From Falciphora oryzae (taxonomy: Eukaryota; Ascomycota; Sordariomycetes; Magnaporthales; Magnaporthaceae): DNA of 64,000 bases. Positions 10,407-22,178 of this stretch are shown here, piece after piece (position 1 is the first letter of the stretch; the number at the start of each line of letters is the position of its first letter). Under the pieces are notes generated by a model. That model had not been told where the DNA came from. It saw only the letters and a list, made by a program, of their open reading frames with translations, and made no database searches. The DNA lies in contig JNVV01000096.1 in the NCBI GenBank assembly GCA_000733355.1, positions 6,503-70,502 of the forward strand. Reading direction: 5' to 3'. A program made the translations under genes and the position numbers.

Positions 10407-11117
10407 NNNNNNNNNNNNNNNNNNNNNNNNNNNNNNNNNNNNNNNNNNNNNNNNNNNNNNNNNNNNNNNNNNNNNNNNNNNNNNNNNNNNNNNNNNNNNN
10501 NNNNNNNNNNNNNNNNNNNNNNNNNNNNNNNNNNNNNNNNNNNNNNNNNNNNNNNNNNNNNNNNNNNNNNNNNNNNNNNNNNNNNNNNNNNNNNNNNNNN
10601 NNNNNNNNNNNNNNNNNNNNNNNNNNNNNNNNNNNNNNNNNNNNNNNNNNNNNNNNNNNNNNNNNNNNNNNNNNNNNNNNNNNNNNNNNNNNNNNNNNNN
10701 NNNNNNNNNNNNNNNNNNNNNNNNNNNNNNNNNNNNNNNNNNNNNNNNNNNNNNNNNNNNNNNNNNNNNNNNNNNNNNNNNNNNNNNNNNNNNNNNNNNN
10801 NNNNNNNNNNNNNNNNNNNNNNNNNNNNNNNNNNNNNNNNNNNNNNNNNNNNNNNNNNNNNNNNNNNNNNNNNNNNNNNNNNNNNNNNNNNNNNNNNNNN
10901 NNNNNNNNNNNNNNNNNNNNNNNNNNNNNNNNNNNNNNNNNNNNNNNNNNNNNNNNNNNNNNNNNNNNNNNNNNNNNNNNNNNNNNNNNNNNNNNNNNNN
11001 NNNNNNNNNNNNNNNNNNNNNNNNNNNNNNNNNNNNNNNNNNNNNNNNNNNNNNNNNNNNNNNNNNNNNNNNNNNNNNNNNNNNNNNNNNNNNNNNNNNN
11101 NNNNNNNNNNNNNNNNN
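10407..11117. other. Assembly gap (711 N)
   Basis: Unknown bases inside element A. Frames that appear open across the gap are artefacts. By comparison with D it should hold about 0.7 kb of integrase C-terminus, chromodomain and the first bases of the 3' LTR. Confidence 1.
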
Positions 11118-11384
11118 TGGACTCACCTAATCGGCCCCACAAAAGGTCCGGGAACCAGTATAGGTGCCCAACGGCCCCGAGGCCCAAAGGCCGAAGGCCG
11201 GAAGGGCAGTGTGAATCATATACTCAATACTTCGCACGGATCACAAGGTGGTTTATATAAACCCTGCCATCTCCTATGTCCTCCATGAAAGATTCCTTCT
11301 TCCTCAAGCATCTCTTGAGCCCATAGAAAGATTATCTGCAATCTAGAGATTCTTTCTCCAAGCCGTCTTTAACCCCTTGTTACA
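11118..11384 (+). repeat. 3' LTR of element A (start lost in gap)
   Basis: It matches the 5' LTR at 4394-4679 from its nineteenth base or so to the final TTGTTACA. It is followed by the ACTGG duplication (11385-11389) and then by the rest of element B. Confidence 0.92.
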
Positions 11385-11389
11385 ACTGG

Positions 11390-12170
11390 TTAGCCCAGCT
11401 GTAGCTGCTAGGGCCCAACGAGAACTAAAGGCCAGGATCGTTAAGCTTAAACAACCGATTTAGCTTTAGGATTATCGCCGCCAAATAGCAGGGAGGGTGA
11501 CGATAAAAATGATTTCGACCTTTAAAATTAATGGCAAACGGTTCCCAAACCAGATTTTTTGGGTTACAAATATAGGGCATAACGTTTTTATTGGTTTTTA
11601 TTGGCTTTTCAAGCATTATGTCCTGCTAGATTGCTTTAACCGGGAAATGGTTTGGCCAAACGACCGACCCGCTTTAGCCAAATATTCGCTAGCGATTGAG
11701 TTGCTTCCGCCCTGCCAGATCGGCGAGAAAATCAATCCGTAGGTGCAGGCAGACGCAGACCGGCGGGATCGTTTTATTAATTAGGACCACAAGCGATATT
11801 AAATCCTTTAGCGGTCGCGGAGGAAAAACGATTTTACCGGACCTAAAAAAAAGAAGATTGTAAGGTTCGAGGAACCCAAGCCTAACGATTGCCCAAATTA
11901 AAAGAAAGGGCAGATAATTATTAACGCGATCGTGCAACAAATGCAAAAAGACCCCCGTTGAAAGCGATGGACCCAAATGGCTAATTGCATGCCGACCGAA
12001 CCAATCTTTTTTGACGATAGCCCTAAGGATTTGCCGATTATTAATATTAGTTCGGTAGGAAAAACGAATAAGGATTGGAAAATATATACCGGGGAATACA
12101 TTCCCTTCCCACTAAACGAAAATCCCAAGCATATCGAATTCGTGCGCAAAAAGCTGCCGCTATAGCTGAA
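11390..12170 (+). pseudogene. pol: Element B pol, protease end and linker to RT
   Basis: This continues the frame broken at 4393. Blocks such as VTIKMISTFKINGKRF, FKHYVLLDCFNREMVW and AIELLPPCQIGEKI, followed by the spacer PIFFDDSPKDLPIINIS, fit the region between protease and reverse transcriptase in gypsy pol. TAG and TAA stops occur throughout. I cannot assign every residue in this spacer. Confidence 0.6.
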
Positions 12171-13160
12171 ACATTTGGAAGGCTTTTTTTCGAAAAAACA
12201 AGCAGATACCCTGCCACCTTATCGGCTAAGGAAAAACGTAGTATTAGAATTGGACCAAAATAAGCCTAAGGAAGGCTTACCACCGGTATTTCGAACCCTA
12301 ATCTAGTTTTTGGACCTTGAAAAGGAGGTAGTCGATAAGCTATTTAAGCTCGGCTTTATCGAAAAGACGCTAAAAGGAGATAAAGCGGCGTCGGTACTGT
12401 TCGTGCCGAAACCGCATAACCCAGATCCCAATGCACGTCGTTTTTGCATCGACTACCGTTAGCGGAACCGATTTTTCAAAGACCGGATTGTGCGAGTACC
12501 AAACCTCGTAGGGACACTTTTCAAATGCAAAAATGCCAAACACTTTACGATTATCGATATTATCCAAACCTTTTGGCGTTTTCGTTTAGCCGACGTTTTC
12601 AAATACCTTACAGCCTTTCGGACGCGGCAAAGCATTTTTTAATGGAAGGTTTTGCTATTCGGGCTTAAAGTCGGCCCAGTTTAGTAGCAAAATTACATTA
12701 ACTGCCAACTTAACGAATTATTAAATTACTTTGCGAGCGCTTACGCCAACGACGTATTAATCTATTCGGAAACAAAGGAAAAGCATTGGCAGCATATCGA
12801 AAAGGTCATATTCCGTTTGTTTAAAGCTAAGCTTTAAGGCGATATTAAAAAGTCGAAATTTAACGTAAAAAAGGTTAATTACTTAAATGTTACCCTCGAA
12901 GCTTAGGTAAGGGTAAATATCGACCCGGAAAAGACGAAAGCGATCCAAAAGTGGCAAATTAAAAACCTACACAACAAAACAGCTATCCGGTTTTTCTTGG
13001 GATTGTGCAACTACGTGCGCATATTTTGTCATTACGCCAGCAGTGCAGCTAAACCCTTTAACCGGCTTTTAAAAAAGGATACGCCATTTAACATCGGCCC
13101 TAAACAGATTAAGGCGTTTAACAAACTAAAACAACTAGCTTGTAAAGCACTAGTCCTAGC
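12171..13160 (+). pseudogene. pol: Reverse transcriptase of element B
   Basis: RT blocks include ADTLPPYRLRKNVVLELD, ASVLFVPKPHNPDPNARRF, FCIDYR, a thumb-like KFNVKKVNYLNVTLE and the catalytic box YAND at 12742-12753, followed by VLIYS. YADD is expected, so the first of the paired Asp residues changed to Asn. The sequence is distant from A, C and D, so B is a separate gypsy lineage. Confidence 0.85.
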
Positions 13161-13730
13161 ATTTTTCCGCCCCAAAAAGCCCACACGAATCGAAACTGAC
13201 GCTTTTCGCAACGCGATAGGTGGTGTAATTTGGTAGGAGCAAAACGACGGGGATTGGAAGCCAGTGGGCTACTTTTCCAAATTAATAAACAGTACTAAAA
13301 AAGCATACCCGATCTAAAACCGAAAACTGTTTGCAATAATGCAAACACTAAAGCACTATTATCCCGAACTCCTTAGAATAAAGTTTTTCGTCGTTACAAA
13401 CCACCAGGCCCTAGCCTTTTACTCGCAGAAAAGGGTCCTTTTAATTCGGCAAATCCGGTGGGCAAACTTCCTGTCGAACTTCGATATTACCTTTACCTAC
13501 CGGCTAGGACAACAGAACATCGGTACAAACGCATTGTCCCGCAAAACAATAAAACTGCTAACAATTAAAACCCGGGAGCTGGAGGAGCGTACTATGGCCT
13601 TAATCCCTCTAAAAAAAATCCAGCCAACGATTGCAACGGTGGTATGGACCGAGCTAAACATTCCGCAAAATACCGACCTTGCTAACCTTATCCGAAAAAA
13701 AAACGCCGCCCAGCAATTGGGCCTTTAACA
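13161..13730 (+). pseudogene. pol: RNase H of element B
   Basis: It contains RIETDAFRNAIGGVIW, WKPVGYFSKLINSTKKAYPI, FAIMQTLKHYYPEL, FFVVTNHQALAFY and FTYRLGQQNIGTNALSRK. Asp-to-Asn and Pro-to-Leu style changes and stops after VIW and AYPI fit RIP. One 129-residue stretch is open at 13339-13728. Confidence 0.85.
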
Positions 13731-14850
13731 TAGCAAAATGTTTGTACTAAAACAAACACAAAACGGCAAAATATTCCTGCGTACAGTACTCATTCGGGAT
13801 AGGCATACACCTCCAATTTTCGGACATAAGGGATAAAATAAAACCATTAAAGCCGTACAAAAGGACTACTAATAGCCGGATATAAAGGTCGACATCCGAC
13901 GCTATATCCGCAACTGTTACGATTGCCGGCGCAATAAAGTACCCCGAAACAAAACACCTAATTTACTTCATCCATTGCCAATCCCATCAGGTGTTTAGGA
14001 CCAGGTGGTAATGGACGGTAAGGATATGCCGCAAAACGAGCGAAAGTACGATTATATTTAAGTATTCATTTGCAAATTCAACCGCATCATCGCTACACTT
14101 ACAGGGAAAAAGTCCGACACGGCCGAAGTATTAGCAACGCGGTACTATCGCTACCTTTACCGTGTCTTTAGTATCCCGTTCGTTTGGATTAGTAACAACG
14201 CAAAACCATTCATTTCGAAATTCATAGCAAAAATCAACTCATTAACAGGCACCAAACATCGTCACGGCTCAGCTTTCCATCCGCAAACGCAGGGTGCCGT
14301 AAAAATCACCAACTAGGAGTTGGATTAAAAGCTACGCTTTTACGTTAACAAATACCAATCGGATTGGAGCAACCACATCCCCGCGTTAGATTTTACCCAT
14401 AACTCGTCGTAGCATTCGACGATCGGTATAGCCCCGATTCGGGTAGTAATAGGCAAAAATGCGAAAAACCCCCTTTCGCTTAATCTCAACGTATTAACCG
14501 ATAGCTTTAACCCAAAAAAACGTGCATACGACCTCGTTAAACGTATTAAAGGAATCCAGGACTTGGCAAAGCAGCGCGCGACAACTGCACAAAAACGGCA
14601 AAAAAACCAGGCGAACAAAAAACGCAAGCCAGTGGATTTTAACGTCAACGACCTAATATTCCTTAAAAAAAAGGGTTTCTCAACGGCCGCTCCGACGGCC
14701 CGGCTAAACTCACCGTTCGCAGGACCTTTCCGCATCCTCGAAGTGAAAGGGCACAGCTATGTTCTCGATTTGCCCGGCAATTACAAAATCAAGAACCTGT
14801 TCCACGCCGACCGCCTCCGTAAAGCATTTACAAACCCGCTGCCTTAGCAG
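13731..14850 (+). pseudogene. pol: Integrase of element B
   Basis: The zinc motif has H residues near 13800-13830 and NCYDCRRNKVPRNKTP near 13913-13955. The core carries VVMDGKDMPQNERKYDYI, VWISNNAKPFISKF and FHPQTQGAVKITN, where SDNGKPF-type and QTEVTN-type catalytic residues would be expected. The C-terminal part (14563-14847) reads ATTAQKRQKNQANKKRKPV then FNVNDLIFL, SPFAGPFRILEVKG and LDLPGNYKIKNLFHADRL. Confidence 0.83.
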
Positions 14851-15192
14851 CATCAGACTCCGCTTCCGCTAAAGGACGTCGACGGAAAGGCCGAATTCGA
14901 AGTCGAACGAATAGAACGCTTACGTGTGTTACGACGCCAGTTACAATACCAAGCAGCCTGGCGGGGTCACGACCCAAATAACACTTGGTATCCCGCCGCG
15001 AACTTTAAAAACTCTCCAGTAGCCTTAGATAACTTTCACAAATTATATCCAAAGGCAGATGGCCCACCGAAACGACTGGCGGAATGGATGCGCGCAGCGG
15101 CCGAAGAACGTTTTAACCCAAATTATCCTAACGATAACTTGCCGGTTAAAGCTACGACAAAAAGACGGAGCAGGTTGGTACGCCATAACTGA
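14851..15192 (+). pseudogene. pol: Chromodomain and C-terminus of element B pol
   Basis: After integrase the frame reads EFEVERIERLRVLRRQLQY, AAWRGHDPNNTWYPAANF and SPVALDNFHKLYP, a chromodomain of the chromovirus type with a partly changed aromatic cage. It ends at TGA 15190-15192, 54 bp before the 3' LTR. Chromodomains steer integration to marked chromatin, which fits the nested layout of the window. Confidence 0.75.
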
Positions 15193-15246
15193 CTGCCAGC
15201 TCGCACCGCTTGTGGCACTCGCGATACGAGGTTTGGGAGGGGGTAA

Positions 15247-15466
15247 TGTAACGGTCCCGCCACAGGCCATACGTCCAGTGGCACCGCCACAGCTGTGGGG
15301 CAGCTGTGGGGCAGATACAAGCATGCAAGCCACACAAATCGCGACAACTTCAAGCGCGTGTCGTGCCGGCGCGACCAGCGCCTTTCCTTTCCCTCTCCTT
15401 AGTGTAGAATCTTCGTTCATAGCGCCAATGCAAAGCCAGCGTGCCTCCATTAGTTTGGCCGTAACA
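15247..15466 (+). repeat. 3' LTR of element B
   Basis: 220 bp, four transitions away from the 5' LTR. It is preceded by the purine-rich GGGAGGGGG and followed by the GGTTC duplication (15467-15471) within the LTR of C. Confidence 0.93.
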
Positions 15467-15483
15467 GGTTCTTCCGTGTAACA
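15467..15483 (-). repeat. 3' LTR of element C, resumed
   Basis: The GGTTC duplicate (15467-15471) plus TTCCGTGTAACA complete the C LTR begun at 2228. C's internal purine tract follows at 15484-15499. Confidence 0.9.
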
Positions 15484-17220
15484 CTATCCTCCTTTTCCTA
15501 AAGCGCGTTTCGAAACCTTTTAAAGCCCGCTTAAAAGATGCGGCTGTGCCTATATCTTGTAGCACGCGGGGGTCCCTAAGCTTATCGGGGTTAAGCCGAT
15601 AAAAAGCAATAACGTGTTGCTTAAATCCGTCGGTATCGAAATGCTCCCAAGGTTCCCACGTCCAATCCTTTTTTCGTAGGTAATCTTCCCATTGGACAAA
15701 GTAACGAACCTTCCCGCCTGTATTTATAAAATCTATAACCTTTTTTACAACGAAATCTCCTATAACCGAAAGGGCCTCCCGCAATACCTGGTTAAATCCA
15801 GGTCGTGCCTAAATGCCAAAGCGGTAGGGTTCGATAAAGGACACGTAGAAAGCGTTATGGATTTTCCAGGTTTTAGGTAGGGCCAATCGTACCGCCGTGG
15901 GAGAAATAACCTTAAGGATCCGGAAGGGCCCAAGCATTTTGGCATCAAATTTTTTAGCGGGGCGACGGGTCTTTATGTGCCAGGCGTTTAACATAACGAA
16001 CTATCCTTCGGTAAAAACCGGCGAAGGGCTTCTCCTTTTGTCGGCCCAATGCTTTATTCGTTCCCGGGCTTTCTCGAGGTGTTATTTAGCTTTTTCGTGC
16101 ACCTGGGTTATCCAATGCCGGTAAAGTTGATTTGTTGGATTGCGTACTTGTTTTAGGAAAAGGGGATTATTAAAAGCTGGGTAGTACCCGTAGTTGGCGA
16201 AAAAAGAAGTAATGGAGGTATTTGCCGAAAATATATTATTATAAGCAAATTCCGCCGTAGGTAACAGCTCAACCCAATTAGTCATTTCGTAATTTACGAA
16301 AAACCTAAAGTAGGCTTCCAGGCTTTAGTTAAGCCTTTCGGTTTGTCCATCCGTTTGGGGATGGAAGGCAGTGCTTATTTTTGGCTTAATGCCTACCAAA
16401 CGGAGGAAATCTTTCCACAAATAGCTCGTAAATCTGGAATCTCTATCAAAGATAATATCCAAAGGCACACCGTGCAGTCGCCAGTATTCTTTAACGAAAA
16501 TGCGGATAAGGTTATCCGACTTCTTACCTTCGATTTTAAAGGGGACGAAATGCGCCATTTTGGTAAAGGGGTCTACTATTACCCAGATTGAATCGCACCT
16601 ATCGCTTAAAGGGAGGTCCGTAATAAAGTCTATGGCCACCGTCTTCCAAGGCTGGTAATGCAGCTCCATAGGTTGTAGGGGTCCAAAAGGGGCATGCTTT
16701 GGGGCCTTATTGCGTTAGCACTCCAGGCATCCCTTTACGTATTCCCGGACTTTTGCCTCGATATTGGGCCATTAAAAGTGCCGAGTAATTAACTCGAGGG
16801 TTTTATCTATACCCATATATCCAGCGACTTTTGTGTCATGTTCGGATTTGAGGACTTCCTTTTGCAAAGCCTCCGTTGGCACCTACAATCTTTCCTTATG
16901 ATAAAGGAGGCCATCCTTAACTTTTTTTACCCTTTTCGGGCTTTTGGAAGTGGCCCTGGTATTCGGAATCCGATATACCAGCTTGTTTAACTTTGTTAGT
17001 AAATTCTGTAGCCCATTTTAGGATTGGAATATTGCAAAGCCGGTTTGGGGATAGGAGGAAAGAAGGTGCTTTTTGCGGCAAAGCTTTTTCCATAGGGTTA
17101 TTTTTTTGTTTTTTTAGGGCCGAAATTTTTGTTAGGAAGTGTTTTTTTTGCAGGATCGTCGTAATCGGCTGATTTTTACTCCCCCCTTTTTTAGGCTTGT
17201 GTTAGGGTAATTTCGATAGC
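15484..17220 (-). pseudogene. pol: Integrase and chromodomain of element C
   Basis: Read leftwards: an integrase core with AIDFITDLPLSDRCDSIWV, DRDSRFTSYLWKDF and TDGQTERLN (all three catalytic acids kept), the C-terminal part MLNAWHIKTRRPAKKFDAK, and a chromodomain YFVQWEDYLRKKDWTWEPWE (about 15640-15700). As in D, the frame runs through the purine tract into the 3' LTR. Stops at Trp and Gln positions inactivate it. Confidence 0.87.
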
Positions 17221-17690
17221 ATATCGGCCTTTTCATTTTGCTTTCCTGGCCGGTAGTTGATTATAAACCAATAACCAGCTAATTATTGTACCCATTTAGC
17301 TTGCTTTCGATTAAGGATTTTGGCCGTTAGGAAATATTCGAGGTTCCGGTGATCTGTATAAACCTTTATCCGGTGCTTTGCCCCTTCGAGGTAATGCCTC
17401 CACCTAGCGAAACAATCGACGACCGCTAAAAGTTTTTTATCGTGGATTTTATAGTTGATTTCGGCAGGCGACATTTTGCGTAAATAAAAGGCAACGGGGT
17501 GCAGTTTATTGGTTTCGGGGTCCCTTTGGGATAACACCCTTTTAAAGGCAAAATCCGAAGCGTTTACCTCGATTTGCGCCGGGAAAAACGGATCGAAATG
17601 CCGGAGTATCGGAAGCGAAACGAAAGCGACTTTAAAGGCTTCGAAGGCCTGTTCCATTTCGGGGGTCTATCGCTATTAGCTTTTTAGCAG
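17221..17690 (-). pseudogene. pol: RNase H of element C
   Basis: It carries AFKVAFVSLPILRHFDPF, VNASDFAFKRVLSQRDPE (first catalytic Asp now Asn), HPVAFYLRKMSPAEINYKIH and VYTDHRNLEYFLTAKIL. It is closely related to A and D. Confidence 0.86.
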
Positions 17691-18560
17691 GGCGTTGGCC
17701 GTCGTTATAAGCCTAACGATTTTTAAAAACCCTTTAATAAACCTCCTGTAAAAGTTAGCAAAGCCGATAAACGATTAGGAGTCCTTAAGGCAGTTGGGGG
17801 CCTTTTATTGGATGATAGCATTAACCTTATCCTTAAATATTGCGATGCCTTCGGGTTTTATTATGTAACCAAAAAATTTGATTTCGTGTACCCCTTAAAC
17901 GCATTTGCGAGGGGCTATAGCTAGGTTGTGTTTGGTAAGGCGGCGAAGCACCTCCTTTACTAAATTATCGTATTATTTTTTAGTTTTTGCGTATATTAGG
18001 AGGTTATTTAAATACACAAGGAGCCCGGTATCGATAAAGTCCATAAAAATATAGTTTATTATGCTTTGGAAGGTGGCGGGGGCGTTAATAAGGCCTATTG
18101 GCATAACCGTAAATTCGAAAACGCCGTATTTGCAACGGAAGGCCGTAAACCATTCGTGCCCTTTTTTTATCCGAATTAGGTTAAACCTGGTTTTAAGGTC
18201 GATTTTCGTTTTCCATTTGGCATTCCGAAATCGATCTTAAAATTTCGTAATAAGCGGGATAAGGCACCGAATCGGAATCGTTTTAGCGTTTACGTCCTTA
18301 TAATCGACCACTACCCTTAAGAGATCGAGGGGGTCTTTTTTTTTGCGAACATAAAGGGCGAACTATTGGCAGTTTTGTATGGCTTAGCCCAACCGATTCG
18401 TATTTGTTTTTCCAGCTACGGCTTTAGGATATCCAATTCCTTTTGGCTTATTGGGTATAAGGGGCTATGGGTTAATTAAGCTCCTTTTTTAAAGTAAATT
18501 TCGTGGTCCTAGGGTTAATGATCAGGAAAACGGGTGGTAGCCGCTTCCGTTATAATAGGG
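17691..18560 (-). pseudogene. pol: Reverse transcriptase of element C
   Basis: The catalytic box reads YLNN (18003-18014), so both Asp residues of YLDD are changed by G-to-A transitions. The surrounding blocks ([31 protein letters not shown]) are still recognisable, with stops between them. It is the most damaged RT of the A/C/D trio. Confidence 0.85.
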
Positions 18561-19360
18561 AGAAATTCCTTAAACTCCTATGGCACCGATTTGAGGCCGT
18601 CCAAATCTGCTTTATTTATTTCCTTAAGGGAAGGAATACCGTGCCCGTATTTAATAGCGGCAATAATCGCGGGTTCGACTATTTTTATATTTTCCCGAGG
18701 GCGTAAGCCTTTGGGCGGCCGTAAATCCTATAGCTTTCGTGCCCGGGGCTTGTTGCATTTCCGGCATTTGTCCGAATCCATCCGGATATCCCGAAGGTCG
18801 CGATCTAATAACCCCAGCGGTGGGTGTTGCCTTTGCTATGCGAAAGGCAGGATAATATTGCAATCTGGATCCGTAGGATTAATTTTAAACGTTTCCGTAA
18901 AATAGTGCGTTTTGTACTGGAAGGTAACGTCGACAACTAGTTGCTTTCCGGCCTCTGGTTCGATTTTCCCTAAAAAGGAGGTTATTACGCGAAGGATAGC
19001 TTTATTAACTAGGTGATTTGGGAGTTGCTTCGCTATTTTGTCTGATATAACCTTCGTATCGCTGCCTCCGTTTAAAAGGACCCGGACAGGTATTTCCTTC
19101 AATCCCTTCGCCCGTATGTACATGCGAAGAATTGGCTTTGCGAATTCCCTATCCGTTAAGGGCCTTCGTGCAGCAGCGACGGTCGATAGTTGTTAACAGT
19201 TATCGTTTAATTCCGAATTTAATAGTTTAAAGATTCGTAGTTCGCTCGGGGCTTTTGAGGTGAGGCCAGCGATTTTAGCCTTTTTAGCCTGTGGCTGTTC
19301 CTCCTATTCGTCCGTTGCAGAGCGTTTAAGGATGGATTTGGCACCGGCCGTTTTTGCTAA
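18561..19360 (-). pseudogene. pol: Protease and linker of element C
   Basis: The open 95-residue segment at 18836-19123 carries LLNGGSDTKVIS; as in A, the catalytic Asp is Asn. Downstream linker segments match A and D (CRKCNKP-like Cys pair, IPCPYLI shadows on the other strand). Confidence 0.78.
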
Positions 19361-19365
19361 TGTAG

Positions 19366-19660
19366 TGTAACAAGGGGTCAAAGACGGCTTGGAGAAAGAA
19401 TCTCTAGATCGCAGATAATCTTTCTATGGGCTCAAGAGATGCTTGAGGAAGAAGGAATCTCTCGTGGAAGACATAGGAGATGGCAGGGTTTATATAGACC
19501 CTTTGTGATCCGTGCGAAGTATCGAGTACATGATTCACACTGCCTTCCAACCTTCACCGCTTGGCCTTGGGGCCGTTGACCGCCTATGCGGGTTTCCGAA
19601 CCTCCGTAAGGCCGACTCGTGATGCCGACTAGTTAGGTCCACGGGTTCTTCCGTGTGACA
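19366..19660 (-). mobile_element. Solo LTR of the D subfamily inside element C
   Basis: 295 bp, starting TGTAACAAGG and ending CCGTGTGACA, matching the LTRs of D (44777-45071, 51483-51777) rather than the host's own 285-bp LTR. TGTAG flanks it on both sides (19361-19365, 19661-19665). It splits the region between gag and protease of C. Confidence 0.94.
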
Positions 19661-19665
19661 TGTAG

Positions 19666-22080
19666 GAAGGAGTTCCTTACTGTTAATATCCTTTTTGGCG
19701 TAGCATTTTAACATATAGTGCCCTTTTTTTCCGCAGCGTTAGCAATCGGCTTTGGCTAACTTTCGTGCGTCGATATCGCGTTATTCGGTTCCTTCGAGTG
19801 CCAATTTGGTGGTAGTCCAAATGTTGTTTTTTTTATCGGCGGCCTTTTTATCGTTGGCCTTCTTTCCGGAACGGGAGCTTGAGGATGGATTTGGGTTCCT
19901 ATTTTTAGAGCTTTTGCCGCGGCGACAGCCCGCGTTCGAGCGCTTTTAATTCGAAGCGGGCTCGTCTTTTCCCCTTTCCTTTTAGCCTGTTTTTTGCATT
20001 AAAGCCTTAATAGAAGCTTTATTTGCAAGCTTTTGCTCGTAAGTGATCCCTGCCTTTTGGAAGGCTTGGAGGAATTCGGCGTCGTTTGTAAGGATTCGAC
20101 CTTTATTAGCATATACCAAATCGGCAATACCTTCGGGTAGCGAAGATCGGACGAAATCCCGAAAGGTCGTACCGGTTTATCGGGTGGTGATATTGTATTG
20201 CCCCAGCTCCGTTAGGTAGCCGACGATATCGCCGTTATATTTTAGGGACCGGAGCTTTTTAGCATTAGTTCGTTCTTCGTTAGGGTCTTTATAGTGCTCT
20301 TTTAGTAACGAAGCGTATCTTTTCCAAGAATTTTGAACGTTTATAGATTCCAATAAACGTGCCTTGGCTACGTGCCATTGGAAAGCGGCTCCTTTTAGGA
20401 GGGATTTAATTTAAGTGATGCGGTGCGGGTTACCCGTAAAGCTTTGGGGGCAGGCGTTTATATAAGCCTGTACCACGAACCATTAGTTTTTAAATTTGGT
20501 GCGATCCTTTTCGAAAGCGCTAGGGGCTTTAAATTGCACGGGGTTAATTATAAAAACTGTGCTTTAGAAAGTTCCCTTAGGGGGTTGCGAAGCCTTATCG
20601 CCTAGCGGAAAGGGTGATCGAAACAGCTATGGCCTTCGGTTAGGAGGTTTCGGTAGCAGGTTATTATCGCTATTATCCGATTTTGAAAAGTTTAAAAAGT
20701 CCGGATTACCAGCGGGTTGTTTTTGTGTCCGTCCCGGCGTAATGTTTATGCGGGTTTGGTTTGCTCGGGTTTGTGAATCCCTTAGGGTCCTTTCCATTTG
20801 TGCGGCCAGTAAGCCGGCGTTCGATCCGACGATCCGTTCCCGCGCTATCGAGCTTGTTTATTTAAAAGCGGAAGGCGGAAATATATCGGTATCAATTTCG
20901 GCCCTATCTTCCCTAGTAGGGACGGGTACGTCCTAAGGAAAGCTTCGGTTTGATCCGGGTTATTAAAACGATCGTTGCAGGGCCGAGAGTATAGTAGCTG
21001 ATTTAGGCCGCTTTCTTTGTGCTGTAAGCCGCCGGCTTTCCCGTACGGCGTCCTTAACAAGCTGGCGAGTTTAGGCCAATATGCGTCGCTCGGTTTCGGT
21101 AAGGGCTTCGGGCGAAACATGCTTTTTGGTTAGGAGATTTTGGATTTGGGCATTTTTATTAACGGCCTAGTTGGAAACTCCCTTTTCGAAGGTGGAAAGT
21201 CGTGCTTGTAGGTTTTGCAAGTGGTTTTGTTGGGCCCAAGTAACGTCCCGGAGCTGAATTAGGGCCTCCGAACGGGTTTGTTGCTTTTCGGCCAAAGTGG
21301 CGACCGTAGCTCAGACTTGTTATGCAAATGCCTAGCTTTTTCTAATAATTCGTTGCCGGAATGCCTTTTATTGGTCGGCGGAAGCGATTAGGCCTTCCTT
21401 ATATAAGGAAACGACGGTATTGTACGCGTAAGTGATATGGTCGTAATGGTTTCTGATTTCGCGGATTTGTTCCCGATCGGCGAAGATTTTTTAACTCACA
21501 TTTCGGGATAGGGCCGAAATTGCTTCGTGCGTACTGATGAATTCCCGCTGGATTTTAGTCATCCAGCCCGGGGGATCCTAAAAGCGTCTTACGGATATAA
21601 GGGCTTATTGTTCGAGGGCTATGCTAAAAGGGGGTGCCGAATACAGGATAAGTGCCCCTTAATCGTCGAGCATAGGTGTATTTTGACGTTCTTTCAGTGC
21701 AAACCGGGAGGGGCCTTCGGGGGCTTTTCCGGCCGCTTTTCCAAATTGGTCCGGTATGGTATCGGCAGGTATACCGAAATCGCTAGGCAAAGAAGGGGAT
21801 TCCATAACCGGCATGCTAAAGTCGCTTGGTAGGGAAGGAAATGTCGTTGCAAACGAGATAAAAGGGTCCGGTTCCTTGTATTCCTGGGCAGCGTAAAATC
21901 CCAAAGGTATAAAGGAGAATTTCCGGCCTCTTTTTGGAATCCCGTGGTTTCTCCAGGGTGACTGAAAGGGTGAAACGACCCTCCTGTATATTCTTTTCGC
22001 TTTCACCCGTTCGAGAATACCGGTGACAGTTAAAATGTCTGTAGTGTGGCCCCAGGGTTTTATTCGCTAAAAAAGGCAAC
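19666..22080 (-). pseudogene. gag: Gag of element C (RIP-damaged)
   Basis: This is the counterpart of gag in A, read leftwards from LANKTLGPHYRHF at about 22079. The acidic, proline-rich part (21659-22006), the coiled-coil part (21360-21560), the capsid-like part (20400-20520) and the basic tail before the zinc knuckle (about 19700-19750) can all be followed. Capsid and linker resemble A, not D. Stops are frequent. Confidence 0.72.
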
Positions 22081-22178
22081 AGTTGGGGCTTGGGGGTGCC
22101 GACTGACAGGGCTTTTTTAAAGCTTAGGAGGAAAGATAGTAAGGCTTCCGTCAGGGGGCAGAGCGTAAAAAGATTATT

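Larger units (their letters stand above)
4394..11384 (+). mobile_element. Ty3/gypsy chromodomain retrotransposon A (nested in B; contains assembly gap)
   Basis: The 5' LTR is 4394-4679, the 3' LTR remnant 11118-11384, and ACTGG is duplicated at 4389-4393 and 11385-11389. Gag, protease, reverse transcriptase, RNase H and integrase follow in order on the plus strand. The 711-N gap (10407-11117) hides the integrase C-terminus, the chromodomain and the first roughly 18 bp of the 3' LTR. The gap length agrees with the matching interval in element D. LTRs and coding sequence match element C most closely. Many RIP stops and mutated catalytic residues show that it is dead. Confidence 0.93.
2501..15466 (+). 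mobile_element. Ty3/gypsy chromodomain retrotransposon B (interrupted by A)
   Basis: It has 220-bp LTRs at 2501-2720 and 15247-15466 (TGTRACGG...CCGTAACA), differing by four transitions. GGTTC is duplicated at 2496-2500 and 15467-15471 inside the 3' LTR of C. Internal order: gag, protease, reverse transcriptase, RNase H, integrase, chromodomain, then a purine tract (about 15232-15242). Element A interrupts the protease region at 4394-11384 with its own ACTGG duplication. Without A the element is about 5.97 kb, a normal size for the group. Many in-frame stops make it inactive, although the LTRs are only lightly mutated. Confidence 0.93.

Noticed and set aside
10093..11260. Long open frames spanning the N gap
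   Set aside because: They are open only because unknown bases are read as X.
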